Assembly (NCBI GenBank): GCA_958370785.1
Contig: CATXKN010000001.1
Span: 62,001-126,000, forward strand
Reading direction: 5' to 3'
Length of the DNA stretch: 64,000 nt
Source: an uncultured Collinsella sp.
GTDB taxonomy: Bacteria; Actinomycetota; Coriobacteriia; Coriobacteriales; Coriobacteriaceae
Shown here: piece by piece, positions 41,778 through 50,092 of the stretch
Layout: each line of letters opens with the position of its first letter
How positions within the stretch are numbered: the stretch's first letter is position 1
Translations under genes and position numbers: made by a program
Notes under the pieces: model-generated
What the model was told of the DNA's origin: nothing
The model's input: the letters and a program-made list of their open reading frames with translations, nothing else
Databases searched by the model: none

Positions 41778-42980
41778 TTAGGCCTGGAACCAACGGGCGG
41801 TGTTGCGCTCGTCGAGAGCCTTGAGGGTAGCGGCGGGATCGGCAACCTTCTGCAGGAACATCATGGCAGCGATGGCGTACGGCTTGTAGCTGGCCTCCTT
41901 GTACATACCCACACGGTGCATGTCGAAGACGTCGGCGTTGACCTCGCCGTGCTCGCAGGAGACACCGGAGATGTCGGCGGGCAGCGGATGCATAAAGATG
42001 GTGTCCTGGCCGTTGGCGGTCTTCTCCATGAGCTCGGTCGTGGAGCACCAATCCTGATGAGTGGCGTTCTGGGCGAGCAGCTCCTTCTCGAGCGCGGCGA
42101 TGCCGGCGTCGTCGCCCTCGGCGTACAGGTTGGTGCGCTTCTCCATGGCGGCAAACGGAGCCCAGCTCTTGGGGATCACGATATCGGCGCCCTCGAAGGC
42201 CTCGGCCATGGTGTTGACCTGCTTAAAGGTGGTGCCGGACTCGGCGGCATAGCCCTTGGCGCGCTCGACGACCTCGGGCATGAGGTCGTAGCCCTCGGGG
42301 TGAGCCAGGGTGACGTCCATGCCAAAGCGGGGCAGCAGGCTGATCAGCGACTGCGGGCAGGACAGCGGCTTGCCGTAAGAGGGCGAATAGGCCCAGGTAA
42401 CGGCAACCTTCTTGCCCTTGAGGTTCTCAAGACCACCAAACTCGTTGATGAGGTAGAGCATGTCGGCAGAGGACTGCGTGGGGTGATCGGAGTCGGACTG
42501 CAGGGAGATGAGCGTGGGACGGTGATCCAGAACGCCGTCCTCGTAGGCCTGCTGCACGGACTCGGAGACCTCGGCCATGTAGGCGTCACCCTTGCCGATG
42601 TACATGTCGTCGCGGATGCCGATGACGTCGGCCATGAAGGAGATCATGGTAGCGGTCTCGCGGACGGTCTCGCCGTGAGCGATCTGGGACTTCTTCTCGT
42701 CCAGGTCCTGCAGCTCAAGGCCGAGCAGGTTGGCGGCCTTAGAGAAGGAGAAGCGCGTACGGGTGGAGTTGTCGCGGAACAGGGAGACAGCCAGGCCCGA
42801 GTCGAAGATCTTGGACGAGACGTTGTTCTCACGCAGCTCGCGCAGAGCGTCGGCGACGATGTAGAGCGCCTTGAGCTCATCGGTGGTCTTGTCCCAGGTG
42901 TGCAGGAAGTCGCTGCCGTACATACCCTTAAAATCGAGGCCGTTCAGCTGCTCGACGAGCTCGGTAAACTTAGCGTCCAT
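41778..42980 (-). CDS. ygeW: YgeW-type knotted carbamoyltransferase
   Basis: The 400-aa carbamoyltransferase has the carbamoyl-phosphate loop FRDNSTRTRFSF (Ser72-Arg76), DSDHPTQSSADM and the long QDWCSTTELMEKTANGQDTIFMHPLPADISG segment typical of YgeW. The natural substrate of YgeW is not firmly established; in this context phosphorolysis of a carbamoylated (ureido) intermediate is likely. The ATG at 42980 is supported by AAAGGA seven bases upstream. It is followed by arcC. Confidence 0.93.
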   Translation of the reverse strand: MDAKFTELVEQLNGLDFKGMYGSDFLHTWDKTTDELKALYIVADALRELRENNVSSKIFDSGLAVSLFRDNSTRTRFSFSKAANLLGLELQDLDEKKSQIAHGETVRETATMISFMADVIGIRDDMYIGKGDAYMAEVSESVQQAYEDGVLDHRPTLISLQSDSDHPTQSSADMLYLINEFGGLENLKGKKVAVTWAYSPSYGKPLSCPQSLISLLPRFGMDVTLAHPEGYDLMPEVVERAKGYAAESGTTFKQVNTMAEAFEGADIVIPKSWAPFAAMEKRTNLYAEGDDAGIAALEKELLAQNATHQDWCSTTELMEKTANGQDTIFMHPLPADISGVSCEHGEVNADVFDMHRVGMYKEASYKPYAIAAMMFLQKVADPAATLKALDERNTARWFQA

Positions 42981-43023
42981 GGAAATGTCCTTTCTAAAGA
43001 TGAAACGATCGCAATGAGTAGAT

Positions 43024-43063
43024 GTGCTCCGGCATGCGCGTGTGGCTAGAACATGCGGAGCAC
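43024..43063. promoter_or_regulatory. Hairpin in the ygeY-ygeW gap
   Basis: GTGCTCC-GGCATG pairs with CATGC-GGAGCAC within the 201-bp gap. It is 44 bp before the ygeW start on the minus strand. There is no T-run, so RNA processing or partial attenuation between ygeY and ygeW is possible. Confidence 0.4.
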
Positions 43064-43181
43064 CATGACGAGGACCCGCCACCGTTGAGGAAGCATGGGA
43101 GATAACGACCGCGGGCCCCAAGTCAACAGGAGGCGCCGGGGGCATAAACTGTCCCCGGCTCAACAAAATCGAGGAATGGGA

Positions 43182-44567
43182 CTAGTCGATCTTGTTGTTG
43201 GTCAGACCGGCGCGGAACACGGTGGCGTCGCCATCGGCCTGGCTCGGATCGTAGAGGTTCAGGGCAGCCACATACATGGCGGCAGCGGTGACCAGGTCGT
43301 CCTTGTAGGTGACCTCGTTGGGAGCGTGAGCCTGAGACTCGGCACCCGGGCCAAAGCCGACGCAGGGGATGCCATAGCGGCCCTGGATGGAAACGCAGTT
43401 CGTGGAGAAGGTCCACTTGTCGCACAGCGGACGACCGGTGCGCTTGTCCATGCTGGGCTCGCAGCCGATGCGCTCGTCACCGAACATGGCCTTGTGGGCG
43501 TCGACGAGGGCCTTGACGTGCGGAGCGGTCTCCTTGTTGATCCACGTGGGGAAGTAAGCCTCGGTCTCGTAGACCTCGCCGGTCCAGGACGGACGGTCGT
43601 ACATGTACATGGAGACCTTCACATCGTCGCCGTACTTCTTGGCGGCCGGCAGGTTGCGGATCTCGTCCAGGCAGGACTCCCAGGTCTCACCGGCGGTCAT
43701 ACGACGGTCGATGGAGATGGCGCAGGAGTCAGCGACAGCGCAGCGGCTGGGGCTGGTGTAGAAGATCTGGCTGACGGTGCAGGTGCCGCGACCCAGGAAG
43801 CGAGCGTCCTCGAAGTGCTCGGGGTTGTACTTGGGGTCGAGCATCTTGACGAGGCCCTTGATGTCGGTCGACTCGTCGCAGCCGTTGTTGTTGAGGGCGC
43901 GGACGTCGGCGATGATGTCGGCCATCTTGTAGATGGCGTTGTCACCGCGGTCGGGAGCGGAGCCGTGGCAGGAGGTGCCGTGAACGTCGACGCGGATCTC
44001 CATGCGGCCGCGGTGACCGCGATAGATGCCGCCGTCGGTGGGCTCGGTGGAAATGACGAACTCGGGCTTAATGCCGTCCTTGTTGTAGATGTACTGCCAG
44101 CACATGCCGTCGCAGTCCTCTTCCTGGACGGTGCCGACGACCATGATCTTGTAGCCCTCGGGGATGAGGCCCATGTCCTTCATCATCTTGGCAGCGTAGG
44201 CAGCAGAAGCCATGCCACCCTCCTGGTCGGAGCCGCCGCGGCCGTAGATGATCTCGTCGGTCTCGTAGCCCTCATAGGGATCGGCATCCCAGTTCTCGAT
44301 GTTGCCGATACCGACGGTGTCGATGTGGGAGTCGATGGCGATGATCTTGTCGCCCTCGCCCATAAAGCCCATAACGTTGCCCAGGCCGTCGACCTTGACC
44401 TCGTCATAGCCAAGGCTCTCCATCTCGGCCTTGATGCAAGCGACAACCTCACCCTCCTCGCAAGACTCAGAGGGGTGGGAGATCATAGCGCGAAGAAAAC
44501 GCGTCATATCAGCACGATGGGACTCAGCAGCAGCCTTGATAGCGTCGAAATCGAGTTCTTTAGCCAT
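43182..44567 (-). CDS. ygeY: YgeY family selenium metabolism-associated M20 hydrolase
   Basis: The 461-aa metallohydrolase of the M20 amidase family has AIDSHIDTVGIGN (metal His/Asp), GRGGSDQEGGMASA, GTVQEEDCDGMCW and STEPTD. M20 enzymes cleave amide or carbamoyl bonds. YgeY members occur beside ygeW and ygeX in purine/ureide clusters. It follows ygeX by 72 bp, so both are probably co-transcribed from the promoter region before ygeX. Confidence 0.93.
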   Translation of the reverse strand: MAKELDFDAIKAAAESHRADMTRFLRAMISHPSESCEEGEVVACIKAEMESLGYDEVKVDGLGNVMGFMGEGDKIIAIDSHIDTVGIGNIENWDADPYEGYETDEIIYGRGGSDQEGGMASAAYAAKMMKDMGLIPEGYKIMVVGTVQEEDCDGMCWQYIYNKDGIKPEFVISTEPTDGGIYRGHRGRMEIRVDVHGTSCHGSAPDRGDNAIYKMADIIADVRALNNNGCDESTDIKGLVKMLDPKYNPEHFEDARFLGRGTCTVSQIFYTSPSRCAVADSCAISIDRRMTAGETWESCLDEIRNLPAAKKYGDDVKVSMYMYDRPSWTGEVYETEAYFPTWINKETAPHVKALVDAHKAMFGDERIGCEPSMDKRTGRPLCDKWTFSTNCVSIQGRYGIPCVGFGPGAESQAHAPNEVTYKDDLVTAAAMYVAALNLYDPSQADGDATVFRAGLTNNKID

Positions 44568-44639
44568 TGTTCATAACCTTTCATACGAAGGGATCTACCT
44601 GTGAGGTGGCGGAGCGATACCTATTTACTCCGCCCAGTA

Positions 44640-45854
44640 TTAGCAAGTGGGGTATTCGCCCTCCCAGACGATGCGGCGATACTGGTCGGGGTCCGTGTCA
44701 CCTTCCGTGGAGAAGCAGAGCACGGAGCTCGTCTTGTCCAGGCCGATGAGCTCCTTGAGCTCGGCGTACTCGGGATCGAGCATGAGAGTCTCGACCAGGC
44801 CGGTGGTCACTGCGCCGGACTCGCCGGAGATGACGCGCGGGTCGCCCTTCTCGGGGGCGCCCAGGGTGCGCATGCCGCGAGCGGTGACCCAGTCGGGACA
44901 GGACACGAACGCGGTGGTGTGGTTGCGCAGGATATCCCAGCCCAGGATGTTGGGCTCGCCGCAGCACAGGCCGGCCATGATGGAGGGCATGTCGCCGTCC
45001 ACGATGCGCGGGTCGCCGTCGCCGGCGGCAGCGCCCTTGTACAGGCAGGCGGCAGGAGCGCACTCGACCACAACGAAGGTGGGCGGGTTATCGGGATACA
45101 GGTTGGTGAAGTAGCCCACCACGGCGCCGGCGAGCGAGCCCACGCCAGCCTGGACAAAGACGTGCGTCGGGCGGTTGATGGCCATCTCGCGCAGCTGCTC
45201 GGCAGCCTCGGAAGCCATGGTGCCGTAGCCCTCCATGATCCAAGACGGGATCTTCTCGTAGCCCTCCCAGGCGGTGTCCTGAACGATGACGCCGCGCTCG
45301 CAGGCATCGGCCTCGGCGGCGGCCATGCGCACGCACTCGTCGTAGTTGACCTCTTCGATGGTCACCGTGGCGCCCTCGGCGGCGATGTTATCGAAGCGGG
45401 GCTTGGTGGAACCCTTGGGCATGTGCACGACGGCCTTCTGGCCCAGCTTGTTGGCAGCCCATGCCACGCCGCGGCCATGGTTGCCGTCGGTGGCGGTAAA
45501 GAAGGTGGCCTGGCCAAAATCCTTGGCAAGCTGATCGGAGATCAGGTAATCGAAGGTGCACTCGGCAACGTCCTTGCCGGTCTCGTCGGCAATGTAATTG
45601 GCCATGGCAAACGAACCGCCCAGAACCTTAAAGGCGTTGAGGCCAAAGCGATAGCTCTCGTCCTTAACGCACAGGTTGGACAGGCCCAGGCGCGCGGCCT
45701 GGCCGTCCAGGCGGGCAAGCGGAGTGACGGTGTACTGGGGGAACGACTGGTGGAAGGCGCGGGCCTTCTTCACGTGGTCGAGGCTCATGATTCCCAAGTG
45801 CTTGTCATCGCTCTTGGGCATCGTGTTGCCCGCCCACTGGATCTTATCGGCCAT
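44640..45854 (-). CDS. ygeX: Diaminopropionate ammonia-lyase
   Basis: The 404-aa PLP enzyme carries the Schiff-base lysine in YRFGLNAFKVLGGSFA, the phosphate-binding AGVGSLAGAVVG and the TDGNHGRGVAWAA loop. It converts 2,3-diaminopropionate to pyruvate and two ammonia. 2-Aminoacrylate is released on the way, which RidA (62.6 kb) can hydrolyse. AAGGAG precedes the ATG. It is the first gene of the ygeX-ygeY-ygeW-arcC run and has two palindromic operator candidates upstream. Confidence 0.94.
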   Translation of the reverse strand: MADKIQWAGNTMPKSDDKHLGIMSLDHVKKARAFHQSFPQYTVTPLARLDGQAARLGLSNLCVKDESYRFGLNAFKVLGGSFAMANYIADETGKDVAECTFDYLISDQLAKDFGQATFFTATDGNHGRGVAWAANKLGQKAVVHMPKGSTKPRFDNIAAEGATVTIEEVNYDECVRMAAAEADACERGVIVQDTAWEGYEKIPSWIMEGYGTMASEAAEQLREMAINRPTHVFVQAGVGSLAGAVVGYFTNLYPDNPPTFVVVECAPAACLYKGAAAGDGDPRIVDGDMPSIMAGLCCGEPNILGWDILRNHTTAFVSCPDWVTARGMRTLGAPEKGDPRVISGESGAVTTGLVETLMLDPEYAELKELIGLDKTSSVLCFSTEGDTDPDQYRRIVWEGEYPTC

Positions 45855-45946
45855 ACGGTGAACTCCTTAAGTTCTCTCTTGCCGGCCCCCGCATACGCGT
45901 TTCAGCCCATTCCCATTCCTGCGACTGAACTTTTATGTGGATGCCA

Positions 45947-46012
45947 AACAAAAAGTTTGTTAGCACTGTTCTATCACACTTTTTGATTGGTAAACCTAAC
46001 AAATTGTTTGTT
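45947..46012. promoter_or_regulatory. Twin palindromic operators AACAAA-N3-TTTGTT before ygeX
   Basis: Two perfect 6-3-6 palindromes with identical half sites lie at 45947-45961 and 45998-46012, 51 bp centre to centre. The first is 93 bp upstream of the ygeX start. They sit in the 277-bp gap shared with the divergently transcribed YheO-type regulator at 46132, so that regulator is the best candidate ligand-dependent binder. No other copy was noticed in the window. Confidence 0.65.
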
Positions 46013-46131
46013 GCCGTAATCGGTACCTTTTCGCCGACGAACGGTTACATAACGCAGCGACGCTTTCGTTATTTGCGAACAAGTGGGGTTTATGGCAAAG
46101 TGAGCCCAAACTAATTTTTAGGAAGGCACCC

Positions 46132-46785
46132 ATGACCCCCGCACAGATTGAGTTTTACAAGCGCCTTGCACACGGCCTGGCGCTCCAGTTTGGCCCCAAC
46201 TGCGAAATCGTCGTCCACGATCTGGAGACCGAGGACGTGGACCACTCCATCGTAGTGATTGAAAACGGCCACGTCAGCGGGCGCAAACTGGGTGACGGCC
46301 CCAGCCATATTGTGTTTGAGTCCATGCACGAGGGCACCACCGACGTGCATGACCGCGAGCCATACCTCACCAAAACCACCGATGGCAAGCTGCTCAAGTC
46401 CTCGACGATCTTTATCCGCAACGATGAGGGCAAACCCGTCGGCATTTTGGGCATTAACTTTGATATTACGCTCATGAAGGCATTTGAGCGCTCGCTCGAC
46501 GCCTTTACCGGCATCGGCGGCACGGGCTACACCGAGCCCGAGCCCATTACCAAAAACATCGGCGACCTGCTCGAAGACCTGCTGCGCGAGTGCGAACAGT
46601 TTGTGGGCAAGCCCGCGGCGCTCATGACCAAAGACGAGCGCATCCGCGCCATTGGCTACCTCGACCGTCGCGGCGCCTTCCTCATCTCCAAGTCGAGCGA
46701 ACGCGCCTGCGAGTTCTTTGGCATCTCTAAGTACAGCTTCTATAGCTACCTCAACGAGGCAAAGGCTGCCGCCGGCGACAAGTAG
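46132..46785 (+). CDS. YheO-type PAS and helix-turn-helix regulator
   Basis: The 217-aa protein has an N-terminal YheO-like PAS domain (residues ~8-110, FGPNCEIVVHDLETEDVDHS, RNDEGKPVGILGINFD) and a C-terminal helix-turn-helix (GRRGAFLISKS-like segment YLDRRGAFLISKSSERACEF, then FGISKYSFYSYL). Such proteins are ligand-responsive regulators of the DauR/YheO class. GGAAGG precedes the ATG. It is divergent from ygeX across the twin palindromes and has a paralog at 61821 next to the permease. Confidence 0.88.
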   Translation: MTPAQIEFYKRLAHGLALQFGPNCEIVVHDLETEDVDHSIVVIENGHVSGRKLGDGPSHIVFESMHEGTTDVHDREPYLTKTTDGKLLKSSTIFIRNDEGKPVGILGINFDITLMKAFERSLDAFTGIGGTGYTEPEPITKNIGDLLEDLLRECEQFVGKPAALMTKDERIRAIGYLDRRGAFLISKSSERACEFFGISKYSFYSYLNEAKAAAGDK

Positions 46786-46907
46786 TCAGCGCGCCTGAGC
46801 CCCTCCCCTTTTGGGCGCGAGTTCTGGAATGCACGAATCCGAGAGTCGGCCGCAAGGCAAGTTCCATATAATCGATGAATATGAGCATTTCGAAAGGATG
46901 GAACAAG

Positions 46908-47900
46908 ATGGGGTCGAGCAACGCATCACGCAACGGCCGCGGAGGCACCGTTTCTGGCGCCAGGCATGCGAAACACGCGTTTGACGAGGGCGAAGAGGGC
47001 CTTTTTGCGCTGAGCCTCGACGACGTGATGAGCGACCGCCCCTGGACCGCCGAGGAACTCATGGGCGGCGGGGCTCGCCCGACAAGTGCAAAGCCCGCAC
47101 CTTCCGCCACGCCCGCGCCGGCATCCGTGCCCGCGGACGACTTTGCCACCCGTCCCATCGTGCAGGCGACGCGTAAAGCCGCCCCTGCACCCCGTCCTGC
47201 TAGCGATCCGTCCGAGACGGCGGCGTTTCTCGCTGCAGCGGCACAGCGCCCCACGGCAGACAGCACGATTCGCTACGCTGCCCCGCAGCAGTCGGCATAC
47301 ACGGCTCCCGAGCCCGAGCTCGAGCCGCCCGTCATGGATCTGGATGATCTTTCCAACCGCCAGTTTGCCTTCGATTCCTGGGCGGCGGCAGATCTGGACG
47401 AGACCTCGGGCGGTATGCCGGCGCTCAACATTCCGGTAAACCCCCTGTTTGCGGCTGCCGAGGAACGCGACTCCGCATACGACAGCACCGCAGCATACGC
47501 CAACCGCCCGAGCGAACAGCCTCGCGCCAGCCGCATCGAAACCGAGGATTACGGCCAAGCGTCGCGCGGCTATTCTCGTGACCCGTTTGCTGCCACGCCC
47601 GCCCCCGATTACAACCAAGCGAGCGTAAAGGCAGCCTCGGCATCGTCGTATACCCACGGCACCGACGATAAGCGCGCCGCCGATTACCACACCGACGAAG
47701 AACCGCCGCGCTTTTCGGAGTTTTCGCATGCGGCAAAGGTTGTCTTTATCGCCATCATCATCGCTCTGCTCGGCGTGATTGCGTTTGAGGGATTCCAACT
47801 ATTCCGCGGCCCAACCGCATCCGAATCGGCAACGCAGAAAGCAGAGGACGACAACCAGTACCTGGACATCAACACCCTCAAGGGCGACCCCAACAGCTAG
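46908..47900 (+). CDS. Hypothetical single-pass membrane protein with disordered N-terminus
   Basis: I do not recognise a family. The 330-aa protein has a long Ala/Pro/Ser-rich, probably disordered stretch (residues 1-270), one transmembrane helix at about 276-299 (AAKVVFIAIIIALLGVIAFE) and a 31-residue acidic tail. An N-terminal LFALSLDDVMSDRPWTAEEL patch and a central MDLDDLSNRQFAFDSWAAAD patch look conserved. AAGGA upstream supports the ATG at 46908. It lies inside the purine island but shows no functional link. Confidence 0.6.
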   Translation: MGSSNASRNGRGGTVSGARHAKHAFDEGEEGLFALSLDDVMSDRPWTAEELMGGGARPTSAKPAPSATPAPASVPADDFATRPIVQATRKAAPAPRPASDPSETAAFLAAAAQRPTADSTIRYAAPQQSAYTAPEPELEPPVMDLDDLSNRQFAFDSWAAADLDETSGGMPALNIPVNPLFAAAEERDSAYDSTAAYANRPSEQPRASRIETEDYGQASRGYSRDPFAATPAPDYNQASVKAASASSYTHGTDDKRAADYHTDEEPPRFSEFSHAAKVVFIAIIIALLGVIAFEGFQLFRGPTASESATQKAEDDNQYLDINTLKGDPNS

Positions 47901-47941
47901 GTTGGAGCATAAGCTATGCCGCACCCCTGTTTACGTGCAGT

Positions 47942-48060
47942 TTTACACTTTTCCGTGATTTCCACGCGCCCATTTCGACACTTTTCCGTAATTTGGGCGG
48001 CTCGAATTTGACACTTTTCCGTACTTTCATACGGCTGATTTCGACACTTTTCCGGTTGTT
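47942..48060. repeat. Four copies of GACACTTTTCCGTAATTT-like repeat
   Basis: TTACACTTTTCCGTGATTT, CGACACTTTTCCGTAATTT, TGACACTTTTCCGTACTTT and CGACACTTTTCCGGTTG start near 47943, 47976, 48009 and 48041, spaced 32-34 bp apart. The 33-bp period would give an 11-residue repeat on the minus strand, but no gene is credible there. Such spaced ACTTTTCC repeats resemble the multiple transposase-binding ends of IS21-type elements; no transposase is present. They fill most of the 372-bp gap 47901-48272. Confidence 0.55.
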
Positions 48061-48272
48061 GGCCGAATAATTGCCGCGTAATCAAGCGCCGTCTGCACAT
48101 CATTTCGCAGGCGGCGCTTGATTTCTGTCCGCGTGCGCTGATAGACTCCATCTTGCCCGCAAGGAGCGGGCGCGTTTTATCCAGAGTCGGGGTAGAGAGT
48201 TGGCTCCACGATCCCGACGCCAACCGGCCAAAAGGCACGGTGGCCCTGCCAACATCGATGAAAGGAGTCCAT

Positions 48273-48695
48273 ATGGACAATTTCTCCGTGCGCAGTGAGC
48301 GCAATTTCCACAACCTGGCATCCAAACCAAAACGAATGCATCTTCTGGACGAGCCGAATGGCTACGCCTCGACCATGGTCAAGAGCAGCCTCTCCCACCA
48401 GATGCGCTTTACGGTACAGAAGCTCGAGGAAGAGCTCTGTGCTGCTGGCAACCCGCACGCACTGCAGATCAAGCTGCTCGGAGACGACTCGCGCGAGCCG
48501 TCCAGCTGGAAGCTCTTTGCCGACGGCAAGTGCGTTGCGGACGGATCCGGCGCCTTTGCCCGCGAGTGCTTCTGCGAGGGAGCCGAGGTATTCCTGAACC
48601 TGTGCCGCGACGCCGTCGAGGCTGCCGAGCTGCGCCAGTGGAGCCAGAGGGAATATGAGCTGCTGAGCGCGGCGCGCGGGATCGCGGGGGTGTAG
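48273..48695 (+). CDS. Hypothetical protein, 140 aa
   Basis: I do not recognise a family. The protein is soluble, with no signal peptide or membrane helix. It has four cysteines (CAAGNPH, GKCVADG, RECFCEG, NLCRD) and looks alpha/beta in the middle with helices at the end. AAAGGAG five bases before the ATG at 48273 is a strong ribosome site and decides the start. Codon use is like that of its neighbours. Confidence 0.65.
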   Translation: MDNFSVRSERNFHNLASKPKRMHLLDEPNGYASTMVKSSLSHQMRFTVQKLEEELCAAGNPHALQIKLLGDDSREPSSWKLFADGKCVADGSGAFARECFCEGAEVFLNLCRDAVEAAELRQWSQREYELLSAARGIAGV

Positions 48696-48740
48696 GCAGA
48701 CAGACCAGACAGCTCGTCATACTGGTTGACGCTTCGATTC

Positions 48741-48779
48741 AAACAGCATGGCGGAGTCGCGCTTACAGCTCCGCCATGC
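48741..48779 (-). terminator. Terminator of the exonuclease gene
   Basis: On the minus strand GCATGGCGGAG and CTCCGCCATGC form a perfect 11-bp stem followed by TGTTTGAA, 27 bp after the exonuclease stop. Confidence 0.75.
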
Positions 48780-48805
48780 CAAACCGAATGGCGTTCTCAA
48801 AAGGC

Positions 48806-49540
48806 CTACCTCCCCTCCGCCTTCAGCTTCAGCAGCAGGTCGCCCAGCTCGGGGCACTTGCTGGAAAGGCGTGTCTGGGCTCGCTCGCCTATCCCCCACC
48901 GCTGACGGACTTCCTGGGCGTGCGGACTCACGTGATAGTCCCCCTCCATCATCTGCTTGAGCAACTTGGCGGTTACGCGCGCATCGGCCAGAGCGCTGTG
49001 GGCGTGGCCCGTCGACTCGTCGAACTCGATGCCAAACCACGTTGCCGCGTCGCCCAGCGAGACGCACCCGTGGCTGCCCACGTCCATAATCGAGGTGTAA
49101 AACGCCTGCAGGTCGGCCCAGTCCGTAGGAAATGCGGAAAGGTCGATGCGCTTTGCCTGGCACTCGGTCAAAAGCTGTCGACGATCCGCCCCGCTCCAGC
49201 AAACTATCTGGGCGGAGTAGCGACCGATCCAATCGCCGAGCCTTTTGATCACCACATAGAGCGGATCGGCCATCGCGGTGTCCACAGCCGATATCCCCGT
49301 AAGCTCGCGGACGGGAAACGCAACGCCTTCGGTAAATTCCGTCTGCACAAACTGCGAGAACTCGCCCATAACGTTGCCGTGGTAATCGAGCTTGACCGCG
49401 CCGACCTCGATAATCTCATTGCGCAGTCCACGGCGCTGGCGCTGCTTTGGCACCGGCGCAAACTCAAAGTCCAGCACGATCTGGCGCGCAAAGTTCGTCG
49501 TATCGATAGCCGAGATACACGGCGTCTTTTCAGCTGACAC
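48806..49540 (-). CDS. DEDD-family 3'-5' exonuclease (DnaQ/RNase T type)
   Basis: The 244-aa protein has the exonuclease I motif as IVLDFEFAPV (Asp24, Glu26), a GNEIIEVGAVKLD-like segment (RNEIIEVGAVKLD) and motif III in HSALADARVTA. It may act on DNA or RNA ends. The start is GTG preceded by GGAGAAAGG. The N-terminal ~20 residues before the exonuclease fold are poorly conserved-looking. It stands alone with its own terminator. Target and role are unknown. Confidence 0.82.
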   Translation of the reverse strand: MSAEKTPCISAIDTTNFARQIVLDFEFAPVPKQRQRRGLRNEIIEVGAVKLDYHGNVMGEFSQFVQTEFTEGVAFPVRELTGISAVDTAMADPLYVVIKRLGDWIGRYSAQIVCWSGADRRQLLTECQAKRIDLSAFPTDWADLQAFYTSIMDVGSHGCVSLGDAATWFGIEFDESTGHAHSALADARVTAKLLKQMMEGDYHVSPHAQEVRQRWGIGERAQTRLSSKCPELGDLLLKLKAEGR

Positions 49541-49592
49541 GATTATGGCCTTTCTCCGTCGTCTGCCGCCTGCTACATAGCTACATAGGCGG

Positions 49593-49700
49593 CTATATTG
49601 CCGTAAGGATAGGCACCCGCGCGGACATGAAATCGCCCAGCGCGGCCACCCGGCACCCTTGCGTAAAGCCGCGCTTTGAGATGGCCACGTCGCTGTTATT
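49593..49700 (-). pseudogene. Remnant of an AAA-ATPase/DUF234 gene, 3' end only
   Basis: The minus-strand peptide SKRGFTQGCRVAA matches SKSGFTQGCRDAA, the C-terminus of the intact ATPase at 50421-51812. The DNA is also close: CTGCGTAAAGCCGC-type words occur in both (49661-49676 and 50496-50512). After the match the reading continues differently to a stop at 49593. No ATPase domain is left in front. This is the decayed tail of a second copy of that gene. Confidence 0.6.
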
Positions 49701-49807
49701 AGCGAACATATATTCGTATTTATGACTGCAGTTTGATAGACTGGTTATTGTTGACGGCAGCTCCATGTGCCGGGCAGCACCCTCCATGCGACGGGGGGGT
49801 GATGCCC

Positions 49808-49933
49808 ATGACCGATCTGACTGATTTCGTGAAGCTCCTGACCGCTTTGGTCTCGCTCCTCACGGCGCTTATCGGACTTTCCGAGGCACTTAAGCAGCGT
49901 ACGAAGCAAAAGAAGAGGGGTCGACGCCGTTAA
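49808..49933 (+). CDS. Small membrane peptide, candidate type I toxin
   Basis: A 41-aa peptide: MTDLTDFVKLLTALVSLLTA, then LIGLSEALKQRTKQKKRGRRR. One hydrophobic helix (~6-26) is followed by a strongly basic tail, the plan of Fst/TxpA/holin-like type I toxins. A run of seven G ends eight bases before the ATG at 49808. Downstream, a hairpin loop presents ATCACCC (49974-49980), the perfect complement of GGGTGAT (49797-49803) at the ribosome site. A convergent promoter points back at this gene. It was too short for confident calling by length alone; identity is inferred from architecture. Confidence 0.55.
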   Translation: MTDLTDFVKLLTALVSLLTALIGLSEALKQRTKQKKRGRRR

Positions 49934-49993
49934 GGCATTGACCCCTTGAACTAAGTAACGGCGCTGCCCAGCTATCACCCTTGGGCTGCCGTC
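49910..49993 (-). ncRNA. Candidate antisense RNA (type I antitoxin) convergent to the small peptide
   Basis: A good minus-strand promoter, TTGTTA (50023-50028), 17 bp, TAGAAT (50000-50005), would start RNA near 49993. The RNA would cover the toxin's 3' hairpin and end at a hairpin AGGGGTC...GACCCCT followed by CTTCTTTT (49914-49947). That stem is also usable as terminator on the plus strand. Convergent genes sharing a terminator is the layout of Fst-type par modules. No expression evidence is available. Confidence 0.45.
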
Positions 49994-50092
49994 GACTTTA
50001 TTCTACCCACGGTTGCCAGGTTTAACAAATGAATTTTCAGTAATGGAGCGTCGGAGCTCGCTCGCTCAACCACTTGGCCATCGGATTAGCCG

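Noticed and set aside
41778..43166. Longer form of YgeW starting in the ygeY-ygeW gap
   Set aside because: The extra 62 residues are unlike the family; AAAGGA precedes the ATG at 42980.
47897..48325. Minus-strand ORF with an 11-residue TEKC repeat
   Set aside because: The periodic peptide is explained by 33-bp DNA repeats; there is no ribosome site and a real gene lies on the other strand at 48273.
48806..49933. Prophage remnant (exonuclease plus holin-like peptide)
   Set aside because: No integrase, structural or replication gene is nearby; the peptide fits a type I toxin layout better.
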